Shown here piece by piece: positions 47,017 to 57,483 of a stretch of 64,000 nt of DNA. The position numbers and the translations under genes were made by a program. The first letter of the stretch is position 1. Every line of letters begins with the position of its first letter. A model generated the notes under the pieces. The model made no database searches. It had not been told where the DNA came from and saw only the letters and a program-made list of their open reading frames with translations. Source of the stretch: Burkholderiaceae bacterium (GTDB taxonomy: Bacteria > Pseudomonadota > Gammaproteobacteria > Burkholderiales > Burkholderiaceae_B); contig SCSG01000028.1 of the NCBI GenBank assembly GCA_004322135.1, forward strand, positions 1-64,000. The letters run 5' to 3'.

Positions 47017-48311
47017 TTGCAAGCGCCACAACCCTGCTCATTCTTCCGGTCCTCCCGCGGCTCGCCCACGCCGGCACCATACTGGCCGTACGTACCTGGC
47101 CCGCCGACGAATACACGCGCGTCACGCTGGAAATGGACAGCGAACTGAAGACTGACCATTTCACCCTTGAACACCCCGATCGGCTGGTGGTGGACATCGA
47201 CGGTCTGCACATGAACCCAGCCATCGAGGACTTGATTTCCAAGGTCAAGCCAAACGACCCGTACATCGCGTCGGTTCGCGTCGCCCAGAACCGCCCGGAC
47301 GTCATCCGGCTGGTGTTCGACTTGAAGCAAGCCATCGCCCCGCAGGTGTTCACCCTGAAGCCTATCGGCGACTACAAATATCGTCTGGTTCTGGATCTTT
47401 ACCCCAAGGTGGCGCAGGACCCGCTCATGGCCATCGTGAAGGACGGCGGCGACGACCCGCTGGCCGATGTCCTGGAAAAACTGGCGCAGAATTCGCCCGA
47501 TCAGGTGCCCATTCCTTCGGTGCAGGGGCAAAAATTGCCTCCTACGGCAAAAGAACGACCGGACACAGACAGCACGACACCGCCCATGGCGGCGATTCCC
47601 GGAATCGATCGTCCGATCCTTGTTGCGCTGGACCCCGGCCACGGTGGCGAAGACCCGGGTGCCACCGGCCAGCGCGGCACGCACGAGAAGGACATCGTTC
47701 TACTCATCGCCAATCGGTTGAAAAAGCTGATCAACGCCCAGCCGAACATGCGCGCGTACCTGACTCGCGACAACGATTACTTTGTGCCACTGCATGTGCG
47801 CGTGCAAAAAGCGCGCCGGGTGAAGGCCGACCTCTTTGTTTCCATTCACGCCGACGCCTGGATCAAGCCAAGCGCCCGCGGCTCATCCGTGTTTGCCTTG
47901 TCGCAGCACGGCGCAACAAGCGCCGCAGCCCGATGGATGGCCAAACGCGAGAACGACGCGGACTTGATCGGCGGAGTCAACCTGGGTTCGCACAACCAGC
48001 AGGTAGCGAAGGTGTTGCTCGACCTGTCCACGGCCGCGCAAATCAACGATGCCATGCGTGTGGGTTCTCACGTGCTGGCCGATCTCGGCAAAATCGGCAC
48101 CCTGCACAAGCGCACGGTCGAGCGTGCCGGGTTCGCCGTCCTCAAGGCGCCGGATATACCATCCATCCTGGTCGAGACGGCGTTCATCAGCAACCCCGAA
48201 GAGGAGCGTCTGCTGCGCAGCCCCGCGCATCAGGAACGCATTGCCAAGGCCTTGCTGGGCGGCATCAACGACTACTTCGCCGCCAACCCTGCGCTGGCCC
48301 GCAGGGCCTGA
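46950..48311 (+). CDS. amiC: N-acetylmuramoyl-L-alanine amidase AmiC-like, Tat-exported
   Basis: A 453-residue periplasmic amidase that splits peptidoglycan at the septum. AAAGGAA lies 5 bases before ATG 46950. A twin-arginine signal (FSRRRLIASATTLLILPVLPRLAHA, trimmed here: SRRRLIA then hydrophobic core) covers residues 18-41. The AMIN domain follows (about 45-150). The Amidase_3 domain (about 225-445) has zinc ligands in LDPGHGGEDPGA, GTHEKDIVL and SIHADAW, and catalytic Glu in SILVETAFISNPEEE. Target localisation to the septum by AMIN is family knowledge. It overlaps tsaE by 67 bases, a known tsaE-amidase pairing. Confidence 0.93.
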   Translation: MADITSAPPPGISSKGFSRRRLIASATTLLILPVLPRLAHAGTILAVRTWPADEYTRVTLEMDSELKTDHFTLEHPDRLVVDIDGLHMNPAIEDLISKVKPNDPYIASVRVAQNRPDVIRLVFDLKQAIAPQVFTLKPIGDYKYRLVLDLYPKVAQDPLMAIVKDGGDDPLADVLEKLAQNSPDQVPIPSVQGQKLPPTAKERPDTDSTTPPMAAIPGIDRPILVALDPGHGGEDPGATGQRGTHEKDIVLLIANRLKKLINAQPNMRAYLTRDNDYFVPLHVRVQKARRVKADLFVSIHADAWIKPSARGSSVFALSQHGATSAAARWMAKRENDADLIGGVNLGSHNQQVAKVLLDLSTAAQINDAMRVGSHVLADLGKIGTLHKRTVERAGFAVLKAPDIPSILVETAFISNPEEERLLRSPAHQERIAKALLGGINDYFAANPALARRA

Positions 48312-48438
48312 CGAGGATTGCCCTCTATCGAAGCCGCGCACTCCTTTCCGACAGCGAAACGGCGCTGATCCACAGAGCCATGGCGGAGATTGCGCCAGGC
48401 CCTGCGGCGTTTTCCCGCTTGGGCTTCCCCGCCCGTAT

Positions 48439-49077
48439 TCAGGCGTGGCGGACTTTCCTGAATAGCTTCCACAAGGCGCCAAGCGCCACGGGGACGATCG
48501 CCGCACTGACGCCAACCAGGGCAATCGTGCTAAGGTGTTCCTTGATGATGGGGACATTGCCAAAGAAGTAGCCCAGGGTAACCAGGCCACCCACCCACAG
48601 CGTTGCGCCAATGATGTTGAACAGCTGGAAGCGCAGCACGTTCATGCTGCCCACGCCAGCCACAAATGGCGCAAAGGTGCGGAAAACTGGCAGGAACCTT
48701 GATAAGACAATAGTCTTGCCACCGTGCTTTTCATAGAACGCATGGGTTTTCATCAGCGCGTGGTGATCAAGAAACCTGAACTGACTGGTAAAGACGCGCG
48801 GACCAATGAAACGCCCCACCGAGTAATTGACCGTATTACCCAGAACCGCCGCCACAATCAGCACAAAGGCAAGCAATACCGGGTCCAGCGCCCCATTGGC
48901 GCCAAATGCGCCCGCAATGAAAAGCAGGGAATCGCCTGGCAGAAACGGCAGCACCACCAGCCCTGTTTCGCCAAAAACAATCAACGAAAGCACCAAATAG
49001 ATCCATTCCCCATACTGGGCAACCCACGCGCCCATAAATTGGTCCATATGAAGAATCATGTTCAGAAATTCAGGCAT
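48439..49077 (-). CDS. DedA family membrane protein
   Basis: A 212-residue inner-membrane protein of the DedA/SNARE-associated family, linked to lipid carrier flipping and membrane homeostasis. ATG 49077 (MPEFLNMI) is used; an upstream TTG at 49119 would add 14 residues. Family motifs: GETGLVVLPFLPGDSLLFIAG near 36 and RFLPVFRTFAPFVAGVGSM near 130, with four to five hydrophobic segments. Exact substrate (undecaprenyl phosphate or phosphatidylethanolamine) is not readable. It is divergent from mutL. Confidence 0.9.
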   Translation of the reverse strand: MPEFLNMILHMDQFMGAWVAQYGEWIYLVLSLIVFGETGLVVLPFLPGDSLLFIAGAFGANGALDPVLLAFVLIVAAVLGNTVNYSVGRFIGPRVFTSQFRFLDHHALMKTHAFYEKHGGKTIVLSRFLPVFRTFAPFVAGVGSMNVLRFQLFNIIGATLWVGGLVTLGYFFGNVPIIKEHLSTIALVGVSAAIVPVALGALWKLFRKVRHA

Positions 49078-49216
49078 GTCCGCCGCTTGAAATGAAAAAG
49101 ATACCGCAATATAGCTCAAACACCGCCATCCATAGAAAAACTGCTCTGCCGCAACAGCTAAAATGACAGTTTAATGTCGCCGCCACGCCGTACAGGCGGC
49201 CTAACGGATACCCGCA

Positions 49217-51148
49217 ATGCCAGAACGCCGAACCATCGCTGCGTTACCTGAACTGCTGATTAGCCAGATCGCGGCAGGCGAAGTCATTGAACGGCCCGCG
49301 TCGGTCCTGAAAGAATTGCTGGAAAATGCCATTGACGCCGACGCCGGGACCATCGAAGTGCGTCTCGAAGGCGGAGGCATACGCCGCATAGCGGTCAGCG
49401 ATGACGGCTCGGGCATCCCGCGCGACGAACTGACACTTGCCCTGACACGCCACGCAACCAACAAGATCCGCACACTGGACGAGTTGGAATCCGTCGCCTC
49501 CATGGGGTTTCGCGGCGAAGCGCTGGCCTCGATCGCCTCGGTTGCGCAACTAAGCCTGACCTCGCGCACCAGTGACGCTCCACACGCCTGGCAGCTACGC
49601 GCCGAAACCGGCGCACAACCTGCTGCCGCAACCGGCCCTCTGGGCACGACCGTCGACATACGCCAGCTATTCGATACGGTTCCGGCCCGGCGCAAGTTTC
49701 TGCGCACCGAGGCCACCGAATACGGCCACTGCGTCGATGCGTTGGAACGCATGGCGCTCGCCCAGCCCGGCATAGGCTTTCGCCTGTTTCACAACAACAA
49801 GCCGCAGCGCCAATGGCGCGCCACGGACGCCTTCCAGCGAATCCACGATATCCTGGGGGTCGAATTCACTAGCCAGTCGCTAAGCGTACAACGCGAACAC
49901 GGGCTCGTGGCGCTGCAGGGCCTCATCACGCGCCCCACGTACGCGCGCGCACGCGCCGACCAGCAGTACCTGTACGTGAACGGACGCTACGTCAAGGATC
50001 GAACCGTGGCGCATGCCGTCCGGCAAGCCTACTCCGACGTGCTGCATGGCGACCGGCAGCCAGCGTATGTTTTATTTCTTTCCATTGATCCAGCCATGGT
50101 CGACGTCAATGTCCACCCGGCCAAGCACGAAGTACGCTTTCGCGACAGCGGCGCCATCCATCGCTTCGTGAGCCAGGTGCTTGCCGAAGCGCTGGCCCAG
50201 GTTGGTGGGCAGACGGTGGGCAACGAAGCAGCCATGGGCGAGCCACGGCCGTCCTCCGCTCATGATGTCGCATCCTCCACGTTTGACACGCTACAGCCCT
50301 CGCGCCCCGAATCGCCACTACCCGCATCCGCCGCGCACGAACGCGGCTCGTGGGGCACGCAGCCGGCGTGCGGACCGTCACCGTCCTGCGCATCCGCCGC
50401 GCACGAACGCGGCTCGTGGGGGCGTTCGGTGCACAATCAACAGGCGTTCAACCTGCGCGAGGCAACGCCCGGTGCGGCCTCGAACTGGCAGGCCCTTTAC
50501 CAGCCGCTGGAAAATGTTCGTGTTGGCAATATCCCGCCGCCTTCGTCCGCCACCGCCGCCGGCGAATTCCCGCTGGGCATGGCGTTGGGCCAACTGCACG
50601 GTATCTATATCCTGGCGCAGAACCAGACGGGCCTGATCCTCGTCGACATGCACGCTGCGCACGAGCGCATTGTCTACGAGCAGCTCAAGCACGCCATGGA
50701 TGCCCGCGATCTGCCCCGCCAGGAGCTGCTTGTGCCGGTCTTGTTCAACATTACCGAAAAAGACATGGGGTTGATCGAAGAGTACGAAAACGTTCTGGCT
50801 GAACTCGGCCTCGTCCTCAAGGCTGCCAGCCCCACATCCCTGATGGTGCGCGCCGTGCCGGCGCTACTGGCAGGCGGCGACATCGAAGCCCTTGTCCGGG
50901 GGGTGCTGCGCGACCTGGCCAGCGTGGGCAGTTCGCCGCGCCTGACCGAACAGCGCAACGAGCTGCTGTCCACGATGGCCTGCCACGGAGCCGTGCGCGC
51001 CAACCGCCGCCTCACTCTGGACGAAATGAATGCGCTGCTGCGCAAAATGGAACACACCGAGCGCGCTGACCAATGCAACCACGGCAGGCCCACCTGGTTT
51101 CAGTGGAAGCTTGACGATCTGGACAAGCTGTTTTTGCGCGGCCAATGA
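49217..51148 (+). CDS. mutL: DNA mismatch repair protein MutL (endonuclease type)
   Basis: A 643-residue mismatch repair ATPase. The GHKL domain has [15 protein letters not shown] near 33, DDGSGIP, and [14 protein letters not shown] near 98. The C-terminal domain carries [12 protein letters not shown] (near 477-488) and CNHGRPTW (near 618), the endonuclease motifs kept in bacteria without MutH and shared with Neisseria. The Pro/Ser-rich linker (about 345-460) contains two copies of [10 protein letters not shown] from a 33-base direct repeat. MiaA overlaps by 4 bases. Confidence 0.97.
   Translation: MPERRTIAALPELLISQIAAGEVIERPASVLKELLENAIDADAGTIEVRLEGGGIRRIAVSDDGSGIPRDELTLALTRHATNKIRTLDELESVASMGFRGEALASIASVAQLSLTSRTSDAPHAWQLRAETGAQPAAATGPLGTTVDIRQLFDTVPARRKFLRTEATEYGHCVDALERMALAQPGIGFRLFHNNKPQRQWRATDAFQRIHDILGVEFTSQSLSVQREHGLVALQGLITRPTYARARADQQYLYVNGRYVKDRTVAHAVRQAYSDVLHGDRQPAYVLFLSIDPAMVDVNVHPAKHEVRFRDSGAIHRFVSQVLAEALAQVGGQTVGNEAAMGEPRPSSAHDVASSTFDTLQPSRPESPLPASAAHERGSWGTQPACGPSPSCASAAHERGSWGRSVHNQQAFNLREATPGAASNWQALYQPLENVRVGNIPPPSSATAAGEFPLGMALGQLHGIYILAQNQTGLILVDMHAAHERIVYEQLKHAMDARDLPRQELLVPVLFNITEKDMGLIEEYENVLAELGLVLKAASPTSLMVRAVPALLAGGDIEALVRGVLRDLASVGSSPRLTEQRNELLSTMACHGAVRANRRLTLDEMNALLRKMEHTERADQCNHGRPTWFQWKLDDLDKLFLRGQ
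50323..50421 (+). repeat. 33-bp direct repeat in the mutL linker
   Basis: Identical 33-base copies at 50323-50355 and 50389-50421, 66 bases apart, so the frame is kept. Each contains CCGCG-CACGAA-CGCGG, able to form a hairpin, and encodes [10 protein letters not shown]. The intervening 33 bases differ. Confidence 0.9.
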
Positions 51149-52074
51149 GCATATCCATCCTTTGTCTTGCCGGCCCCACAGCCGCCGGCAAAAGTGCCAC
51201 GACGCTGGCGCTTGCCGCGCGCTGGCCCGTCGAAATCATCAACGTCGATTCAGCGACCATTTACTGCGACATGGATATTGGCACCGCCAAGCCGTCAAAA
51301 GCGGAACAGCGACAGGTGCCACATCACCTGCTGGATATCCGCGATCCTGCCCAAAGCTATTCCGCCGCCGAATTCCGGGACGACGCCCTGCGCCTCATTG
51401 ACGAAATTCTCGAGCGTGGGCGCAAGCCTTTGCTCTGTGGCGGCACCATGTTGTATTACAAGGCACTGCGCGACGGGCTTGACGATCTGCCGCGCGCCAA
51501 CGCCACAATACGCGCGCAAATCGAACACGAAGCAGCGCAATCGGGCTGGCCCGAAATGCATCGGCAATTGGCTGGGTATGACCCCGCGACGGCAGCCAGG
51601 CTCTCTCCAAATGACAGTCAGCGCCTGCAGCGTGCCATAGAAATCTACCGCCTCACCGGAACACCCATGTCGCAGTTGCTCACGGCCCGGCGCTCCGGCC
51701 GCGTCCAACGCTTCGAGTATCGAACCATCAGTCTGGAACCTTCGGATCGTCTCGCGCTGCATGCGCGCATTGCGCGGCGCTACCAGAAAATGCTCGGCGC
51801 GGGCCTGCTGGATGAAGTGCGGGCACTGTACGGGCGTGCCGACCTGCATCCTGGCCTGCCATCAATACGCTGTGTAGGCTACCGACAGATATGGAACTAT
51901 CTGGAAGGGGAAACCAGTCTGGAAAACGCCGTGGAGCAGGCCATCGCGGCAACCCGCCAGCTTGCCAAACGCCAGCTGACGTGGCTGCGTGCCCTGCCCG
52001 AGCGGCTCATCGTGGATTGCCTTGCTCCGGACGTCGTCAGCCGGGCTATCGACCGCGCCGCCACCGTCTGGTAA
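51145..52074 (+). CDS. miaA: tRNA dimethylallyltransferase MiaA
   Basis: A 309-residue enzyme adding a dimethylallyl group to A37 of tRNAs that read UNN codons. Walker-like loop [16 protein letters not shown] (8-23), [40 protein letters not shown], and [17 protein letters not shown], then RCVGYRQIW and [14 protein letters not shown] at the end. It overlaps mutL by 4 bases, and mutL-miaA is a common pair (in E. coli followed by hfq, not here). Confidence 0.97.
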   Translation: MSISILCLAGPTAAGKSATTLALAARWPVEIINVDSATIYCDMDIGTAKPSKAEQRQVPHHLLDIRDPAQSYSAAEFRDDALRLIDEILERGRKPLLCGGTMLYYKALRDGLDDLPRANATIRAQIEHEAAQSGWPEMHRQLAGYDPATAARLSPNDSQRLQRAIEIYRLTGTPMSQLLTARRSGRVQRFEYRTISLEPSDRLALHARIARRYQKMLGAGLLDEVRALYGRADLHPGLPSIRCVGYRQIWNYLEGETSLENAVEQAIAATRQLAKRQLTWLRALPERLIVDCLAPDVVSRAIDRAATVW

Positions 52075-52093
52075 AAGAACGGCGCCGATCCGT

Positions 52094-53143
52094 TTAAACA
52101 ACCACCGTCTGGGCCATCCCGCGCGCCTGCTCGACAATGCTGCCAAGCATGAATACTTTCTCACCTTGAGCCGCCAGCGTGGCGGACACAGCCTCGGCCT
52201 TATCCGCCGGCACAACAACGATCATGCCAATACCGCAATTGAAAACCCGATGCATTTCGGAATCGGCCACGCCGCCTTCACGCTGCAGCCACTTGAATAG
52301 TTCGGGCATGACCCAGGCGTCGCGCCGTAACTGAGCGGCGAGGCCCGGCTGTAAAATGCGCGGCACGTTGTCCAGCAATCCACCGCCGGTTATATGCGCG
52401 AGGCCCTTGATGGCCGGGCCATGCGCCACCAGCGCCGCCAGCACCGACTTGACATAAATACGGGTGGGTTCCATCACGACATCGGCCAGTGCGCGGCCAC
52501 CGAGATCCTGCTCGGGCCGCGCGCCCGCGTGCGTCAGAATCTTGCGCAACAGGGAAAAACCATTGGAATGCGGGCCGCTCGAAGCCAGACCCAGCACGAC
52601 ATCGCCCGAGGCAATGGACTTACCGTCAATGATCCTTGCCTTTTCCACCACCCCCACCGCAAACCCCGCAAGATCGTATTCACCGTCGGGGTACATGCCT
52701 GGCATCTCGGCGGTTTCTCCGCCAATAAGTGCACAATTGGACAACTCGCAGCCCTTGGCAACACCACCCACCACACTCGCCGCCACATCGACCGACAATT
52801 TCCCGCAGGCGAAATAATCCAGAAAAAATAGAGGCTCGGCACCCTGCACCAGAATGTCGTTGACGCTCATGGCCACGAGATCAATCCCCACCGTATCGTG
52901 GCGCCCCCATTCGAACGCCAGGCGCAGCTTGGTGCCCACGCCGTCGGTGCCCGAAACCAGCACGGGCTCGGCAAACCGCTTGGGTACTTCGAACAGCGCG
53001 CCAAACCCACCAATGCCGGCCATGACACCCTCGCGCATGGTTCTGGCGGCCAAAGGCTTGATACGGTCTACCAGCGCTTCGCCAGCATCAATATCAACCC
53101 CGGCGTCACGATAGGTAAGGGAGTCGGGTTGCTTGGTTGTCAT
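52094..53143 (-). CDS. purM: Phosphoribosylformylglycinamidine cyclo-ligase
   Basis: A 349-residue AIR synthetase, step five of purine synthesis. [17 protein letters not shown] at the start, [24 protein letters not shown] near 63, [49 protein letters not shown] and [17 protein letters not shown]. It is complete and divergent from hda by 78 bases. Confidence 0.97.
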   Translation of the reverse strand: MTTKQPDSLTYRDAGVDIDAGEALVDRIKPLAARTMREGVMAGIGGFGALFEVPKRFAEPVLVSGTDGVGTKLRLAFEWGRHDTVGIDLVAMSVNDILVQGAEPLFFLDYFACGKLSVDVAASVVGGVAKGCELSNCALIGGETAEMPGMYPDGEYDLAGFAVGVVEKARIIDGKSIASGDVVLGLASSGPHSNGFSLLRKILTHAGARPEQDLGGRALADVVMEPTRIYVKSVLAALVAHGPAIKGLAHITGGGLLDNVPRILQPGLAAQLRRDAWVMPELFKWLQREGGVADSEMHRVFNCGIGMIVVVPADKAEAVSATLAAQGEKVFMLGSIVEQARGMAQTVVV

Positions 53144-53221
53144 GAGAAAAGCCGTGGGATGTGTAAGAATTGCGTATTGAATTGAATTTCAAGGCGCATT
53201 TTACGCTTTTTACCCCGTCCA

Positions 53222-53908
53222 ATGACCCAGCAACTGATCCTTGACATCCTGCCGGCGCCTTCACCGACGCTGGATAACTTCATTGTTGGGAAAAATGGTG
53301 CGGCACTCGACGCGCTACGCCGTTTCCCACCCGGCCACGCCATCTACCTCTGGGGCACGCCAGGTGCGGGGCGCACGCACCTTCTGAAGGCGCTGACCTC
53401 CAGCCCCGCTACCCGTTACTTTGACACCCACAGCCCGTCAACCGCACTGCGCGACCTTGCCACCGCACAGACCATGCCGCTCAGGCTGATTGCGGTCGAC
53501 GATATCCATCGATTGAGCAACGAGGCGCAGGCAGCCGTATTTGCCCTGTACAATCGGTGGCGTGAGTCGGCGGCAAGCAAACAGGCGTTCGCCCTGCTGG
53601 TCGCAGGCAACAAGCCGCCTCTGGCCATGCCGTGCCGCGAAGACCTGCGCACCCGCCTAGGCTGGGACCTGGTTTTCCAGCTCGAGCAATTGTCCGACGA
53701 CGACAGAGTTCAGGCACTGAACGCGCAGGCAACCGAGCGCGGCCTGCAGCTTTCACCCGAGATCATCGGCTGGATCCTGACACATTACGCGCGCAACATG
53801 GGCCAGCTCAGCGCACTGCTCGACGCACTGGATCACTACTCGATCGAAAGGCATCGTGCCATTACCCTTCCACTACTGAAAGATTTGCTGGCATCACACC
53901 AGCCCTGA
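53222..53908 (+). CDS. hda: DnaA regulatory inactivator Hda
   Basis: A 228-residue AAA protein that, with the DNA clamp, stimulates DnaA-ATP hydrolysis after replication starts. It matches DnaA domain III: TLDNFIVGKNGAAL, ATP loop WGTPGAGRTHLLKAL (Arg at the usual Lys, as in known Hda), IAVDDIHRLSNEAQAAVFALYNRW and LRTRLGWDLVFQLEQL. Its N-terminus MTQQLILDILP resembles the clamp-binding QL(S/D)LPL type segment of Hda. It lacks the DnaA DNA-binding domain, as expected. Confidence 0.94.
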   Translation: MTQQLILDILPAPSPTLDNFIVGKNGAALDALRRFPPGHAIYLWGTPGAGRTHLLKALTSSPATRYFDTHSPSTALRDLATAQTMPLRLIAVDDIHRLSNEAQAAVFALYNRWRESAASKQAFALLVAGNKPPLAMPCREDLRTRLGWDLVFQLEQLSDDDRVQALNAQATERGLQLSPEIIGWILTHYARNMGQLSALLDALDHYSIERHRAITLPLLKDLLASHQP

Positions 53909-53940
53909 CAATAACCACTCACACCGACGACGCACCACCT

Positions 53941-54642
53941 ATGACAGCCGCACAACGCCTGGCCCTGTTCGACCTGGATCACACCCTGCTGCCGCTGGAC
54001 AGCGACTACCAATGGGCCGACTGGCTCGCCCGCACTGGCCGGGCGGGCGACCCGCAGGAAGCACGGCGCCGCAACGACGAACTCATGCACCGTTACAATG
54101 CTGGCGACCTCACCGCCGAAGAGGCCGCTCAATTCATGCTGGGCCTGCTCACGCGCGCCGACAGCGCCGAACTTGCGCTATGGCACGAAGAATTCATGCG
54201 TGACGTCATCCGCCCCAGCATCCAGCCCGCAGCGCAGCAACTCGTGCGGCAACATCTGGAACAGGGTGATTTGTGCGCCATCGTCACCTCTACCAACGAG
54301 TTCATCACGGCGCCCATTGCCCGCGCCTTCGGCGTACCCCACCTCATCGCCACCATGCCCGAATACCACAATGGCCGGTATACTGGCGCCATCCACGGCA
54401 TTCCCAGCTTCAAGGAAGGCAAAGTCACGCGCGTCAACAAGTGGCTGGCGGGCATGGGCCTTGCCATGAACCGCTTCAAGCAGTCGTATTTCTACAGCGA
54501 TTCACCCAACGACATCCCGCTGCTCGAAGCCGTCACTCATCCAGTCGCCACCAATCCCAGCCCGGCGTTGCGCAAGTTCGCGCAAGACAAGGGCTGGCCC
54601 ATCCTTGAAATTTTCAAGGACATGCAAGATGCAAAGTCTTAA
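53941..54642 (+). CDS. HAD-superfamily IB phosphatase (SerB-like)
   Basis: A 233-residue HAD hydrolase. Motif I LALFDLDHTLLPLDSD (nucleophile and acid Asp at about 10 and 12), motif II IVTSTNEFI, Lys motif III GKVTRVNKW and motif IV YFYSDSPNDIPLLEAV. This subgroup (subfamily IB) includes phosphoserine and histidinol phosphatases; in Burkholderiales it sits between hda and pcnB. Exact substrate unknown. It follows hda by 32 bases and precedes pcnB by 9. Confidence 0.88.
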   Translation: MTAAQRLALFDLDHTLLPLDSDYQWADWLARTGRAGDPQEARRRNDELMHRYNAGDLTAEEAAQFMLGLLTRADSAELALWHEEFMRDVIRPSIQPAAQQLVRQHLEQGDLCAIVTSTNEFITAPIARAFGVPHLIATMPEYHNGRYTGAIHGIPSFKEGKVTRVNKWLAGMGLAMNRFKQSYFYSDSPNDIPLLEAVTHPVATNPSPALRKFAQDKGWPILEIFKDMQDAKS

Positions 54643-54651
54643 AATACCCAC

Positions 54652-56010
54652 ATGTTAACGTCAACAATAAAAAAATTCGTCAACCGCCTTTTCACTGCAC
54701 CATCCAGCGGGCCTGAGCGTCTCACGCGCGACCAGCATGGCATCGATCGCCGCAGCGTCTCACGGCATGCCATCAAAGTGTGCGAGGTGCTGAAACAAAA
54801 AGGCTTCGATGCCTATATTGTCGGCGGCGCGGTGCGCGACCTTATCGTAGGCCTGGAGCCCAAGGATTTCGACGTCGCCACCAACGCCACACCCAACCAG
54901 ATCCGGCCATTGTTCCGGCGTGCACGCATTATCGGCAGGCGCTTTCAGTTGGTTCATGTCGTGTTCGGGCAGGAAATCATCGAGACCTCCACCTTCCGCG
55001 CCCCGGCTTCAGAAGATCAGGAAACCGACGAGAATGGGCGCATACTGCGCGACAACCTGTTCGGCACGCACGAACAGGACGCCGCGCGGCGCGACTTCAC
55101 GCTCAACGCCTTGTACTACGATCCCCTCAGCGAGGTGGTCACCGATTACCACCACGGCGTGGCCGACCTTAAAACCCGCGTGGTACGCATGATAGGCGAC
55201 CCCGAAACACGCTACCGCGAAGATCCCGTGCGCATGCTGCGCGCCGTGCGCTTTGCCGCCAAGCTCAATGGCACCATCGACCCGGCTACACGCGAGCCCA
55301 TCGAGCACATGGCGCCGCTCATCAAGAATGTGCCGTCCTCGCGCCTGTTCGACGAAATGCTCAAGCTGCTGACCTGCGGGCACGCCATGGACTGCCTGCA
55401 AAGACTGCGCGCGGTTGGACTGCACCAGGGCATGCTTCCGCTGATCGACGTCATCTTCAAAGAAGAAGGTGGCAGGCAATTTGTCGCGCTTGCTCTCGAG
55501 CGCACCGACTCACGCGTGCGCTCAGGCAAAACCGTCAGCCCCAGTTTTCTGTTCGCCGCGCTATTCTGGAAGCTGACTCAAAAGCGCTGGCACGAACTCA
55601 TCGAGAAAGGCGAGCCAAACATCCAGGCCCTCATGCAGGCTGCCGACGACGTCATCAACGGACAGACCAAAACGCTTGCGATCCAGCGTCGCTTCCAGGC
55701 CGACATGCGCGAAATCTGGTTTATGCAGCCGCGCTTCGAGCGCGCCACGCCCAAGGGAATGTGGCGCATGCTGGAGCATCCGCGCTTTCGGGCTGCCGTA
55801 GACTTCCTGCAACTGCGTGCCGAAGCCCGCGAAGTCGACAGCGTTCAGGCGCAATGGTGGATGGATCTGGCCAACGCCGACAACGCCACACGCACCGAAA
55901 TGATCGAAGCCTGGCAGCGCGACAACCAGGGCGCCGCTTCTGGCAAGCTGCGCAGGCGCCGGCGCCCGCGCCGCAATCCGGCGACGACGCCCCAAACCCC
56001 AACCCCTTGA
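54652..56010 (+). CDS. pcnB: Poly(A) polymerase I
   Basis: A 452-residue nucleotidyltransferase adding poly(A) tails that promote RNA decay. Core motif GGAVRDLIVGLEPKDFDVATNATPNQI near 60-85 with the two metal Asp residues, RRFQLVHVVFG, RRDFTLNALYYDP and the RNA-binding YREDPVRMLRAVRFAAKL, and a very basic C-terminus (GKLRRRRRPRRNP). E. coli PcnB is similar in length; the motif set favours PcnB over a CCA-adding enzyme. Confidence 0.93.
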   Translation: MLTSTIKKFVNRLFTAPSSGPERLTRDQHGIDRRSVSRHAIKVCEVLKQKGFDAYIVGGAVRDLIVGLEPKDFDVATNATPNQIRPLFRRARIIGRRFQLVHVVFGQEIIETSTFRAPASEDQETDENGRILRDNLFGTHEQDAARRDFTLNALYYDPLSEVVTDYHHGVADLKTRVVRMIGDPETRYREDPVRMLRAVRFAAKLNGTIDPATREPIEHMAPLIKNVPSSRLFDEMLKLLTCGHAMDCLQRLRAVGLHQGMLPLIDVIFKEEGGRQFVALALERTDSRVRSGKTVSPSFLFAALFWKLTQKRWHELIEKGEPNIQALMQAADDVINGQTKTLAIQRRFQADMREIWFMQPRFERATPKGMWRMLEHPRFRAAVDFLQLRAEAREVDSVQAQWWMDLANADNATRTEMIEAWQRDNQGAASGKLRRRRRPRRNPATTPQTPTP

Positions 56011-56028
56011 ACCCGCCGGCCGCAACCT

Positions 56029-56502
56029 ATGGCGCAAGCGTATATCGGCCTGGGAGCAAACCTTGGACAAGCACGAGCCACACTGGAGCGTGCAGCTGGC
56101 GAGCTGGCGCAAACTCCGGGCATACACGACTTGCAGCTTTCACACTTCTACCGCACGGCGCCTATTGATTCTGGAGGGCCTGATTACGTCAACGCCGTAG
56201 CCGGCCTGCACACCACGCTGAGCCCCTTTGAACTTCTGGATGTCCTGCAAGCGATCGAACTGGCGCACGGGCGTCTGCGCCCGTATCGCAACGCGCCGCG
56301 CACCCTGGATCTTGACCTGCTGCTGTATGGCGACCAGATCATCGACACGCCCAGGCTTATTGTGCCGCACCCGCGCATGCACGAACGTGCGTTCGTACTT
56401 GAACCGCTACATGATCTTGCCGCCGGCCTGGAACTCGCGCAGGGCTCGCTCGAAAAGCTGCTGAGTCAATGCGAGGGGCAGCGCCTGCACCGTCTGCCCT
56501 GA
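56029..56502 (+). CDS. folK: HPPK, folate synthesis pyrophosphokinase
   Basis: A 157-residue 6-hydroxymethyl-7,8-dihydropterin pyrophosphokinase that feeds FolP. Motifs: YIGLGANLGQARATLERA, FYRTAPIDSGGPDYVNAV, and the conserved RLRPYRNAPRTLDLDLLLYGD with metal ligands, then VPHPRMHERAFVLEPL. It follows pcnB by 18 bases, a common pcnB-folK pair. Confidence 0.96.
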   Translation: MAQAYIGLGANLGQARATLERAAGELAQTPGIHDLQLSHFYRTAPIDSGGPDYVNAVAGLHTTLSPFELLDVLQAIELAHGRLRPYRNAPRTLDLDLLLYGDQIIDTPRLIVPHPRMHERAFVLEPLHDLAAGLELAQGSLEKLLSQCEGQRLHRLP

Positions 56503-56524
56503 AAAACCAAACGGCGGCAGACCG

Positions 56525-57292
56525 TTACCTGCCTTGCCAGACAGGCTTGCGCTTCTCGGCAAACGCCGTGGCGCCTTCCTTGGCGTCGGCTGACGCAAAA
56601 ATGGGAGCAACGCGTGGGCGCTGCAGGTCGAACATGTCGGACTGTCTCCAGTCTTTCGCCTCGTTCACGATCTTCTTGGCGGTTTGCACGGCCAACGGGC
56701 CATTCGCCGCAATGACGCGGCCAAGCGCCAAGGCGCCTTCCAGCGACTTGCCAGGCTCAACCAGGCGATTGACCAGACCATGATCGTAAGCGCGTTGGGC
56801 AGGCAGCATTTCACCCGTAAGAATGGCTTCCATGGCGATGTGGTAGGGAATACGCTGCGGCAGGCGCAGCATGCCGCCTGAACTGGCGACCAGGCCGCGC
56901 CGGGTTTCAGGCAGCCCGAAGTTGACGTTCGTTGCTGCCACAATGAGGTCGCACGCCAGCGCCAGCTCACAGCCGCCTGCCAACGCATACCCCTCGACGG
57001 CGGCAATGAGCGGTTTGTTGGGCGCCCGCTCGCACAGCCCGCCAAAGCCACGCCCCGGCACCAGCGGGCGCTGGCCCGTGGCGGCAAACGCCTTCAGATC
57101 CATTCCCGAAGAAAACGTACCACCCGCCCCCGTAAGCACACCTACTGCGACCTCGTCGCGTTCATCAAGCTGCTCGAAGGCGTGCGCCATGACGTGCGCC
57201 GTCTCATAATTGATTGCATTACGTGTTTCGGGACGATTGATCGTGATAATCATTATGCGATCAACTATCTCCACCTTCACCAGATCCGACAT
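56525..57292 (-). CDS. Enoyl-CoA hydratase/isomerase family protein
   Basis: A 255-residue crotonase-fold protein. ATG 57292 has GGAGG 8 bases upstream. IITINRPETRNAINYET, GTFSSGMDLKAFA (oxyanion loop near 65), KPLIAAVEGYALAGGCELALACDLIVA and LPETRRGLVASSGG. The residue after GGC is Glu, so one catalytic Glu is kept, the second position reads TRRG, so the exact reaction (hydratase or isomerase) is open. It converges with folK. Confidence 0.87.
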   Translation of the reverse strand: MSDLVKVEIVDRIMIITINRPETRNAINYETAHVMAHAFEQLDERDEVAVGVLTGAGGTFSSGMDLKAFAATGQRPLVPGRGFGGLCERAPNKPLIAAVEGYALAGGCELALACDLIVAATNVNFGLPETRRGLVASSGGMLRLPQRIPYHIAMEAILTGEMLPAQRAYDHGLVNRLVEPGKSLEGALALGRVIAANGPLAVQTAKKIVNEAKDWRQSDMFDLQRPRVAPIFASADAKEGATAFAEKRKPVWQGR

Positions 57293-57483
57293 AGAACACC
57301 CCTCCAAAACACGGCCCAAGACACGCTTTCGCGAAAAGCGATGGGAAAATCAAATAGTAGCTTAGTATGATACGGCCAACTATCGCCGTCACGGAAATCG
57401 CCAAAACCCATGGCAACCACTCGCACGGCGAAGCACGGTAAAATCGTCTATTTTGCGGCTATTCGCTTCATTGGCTTTTGCTC

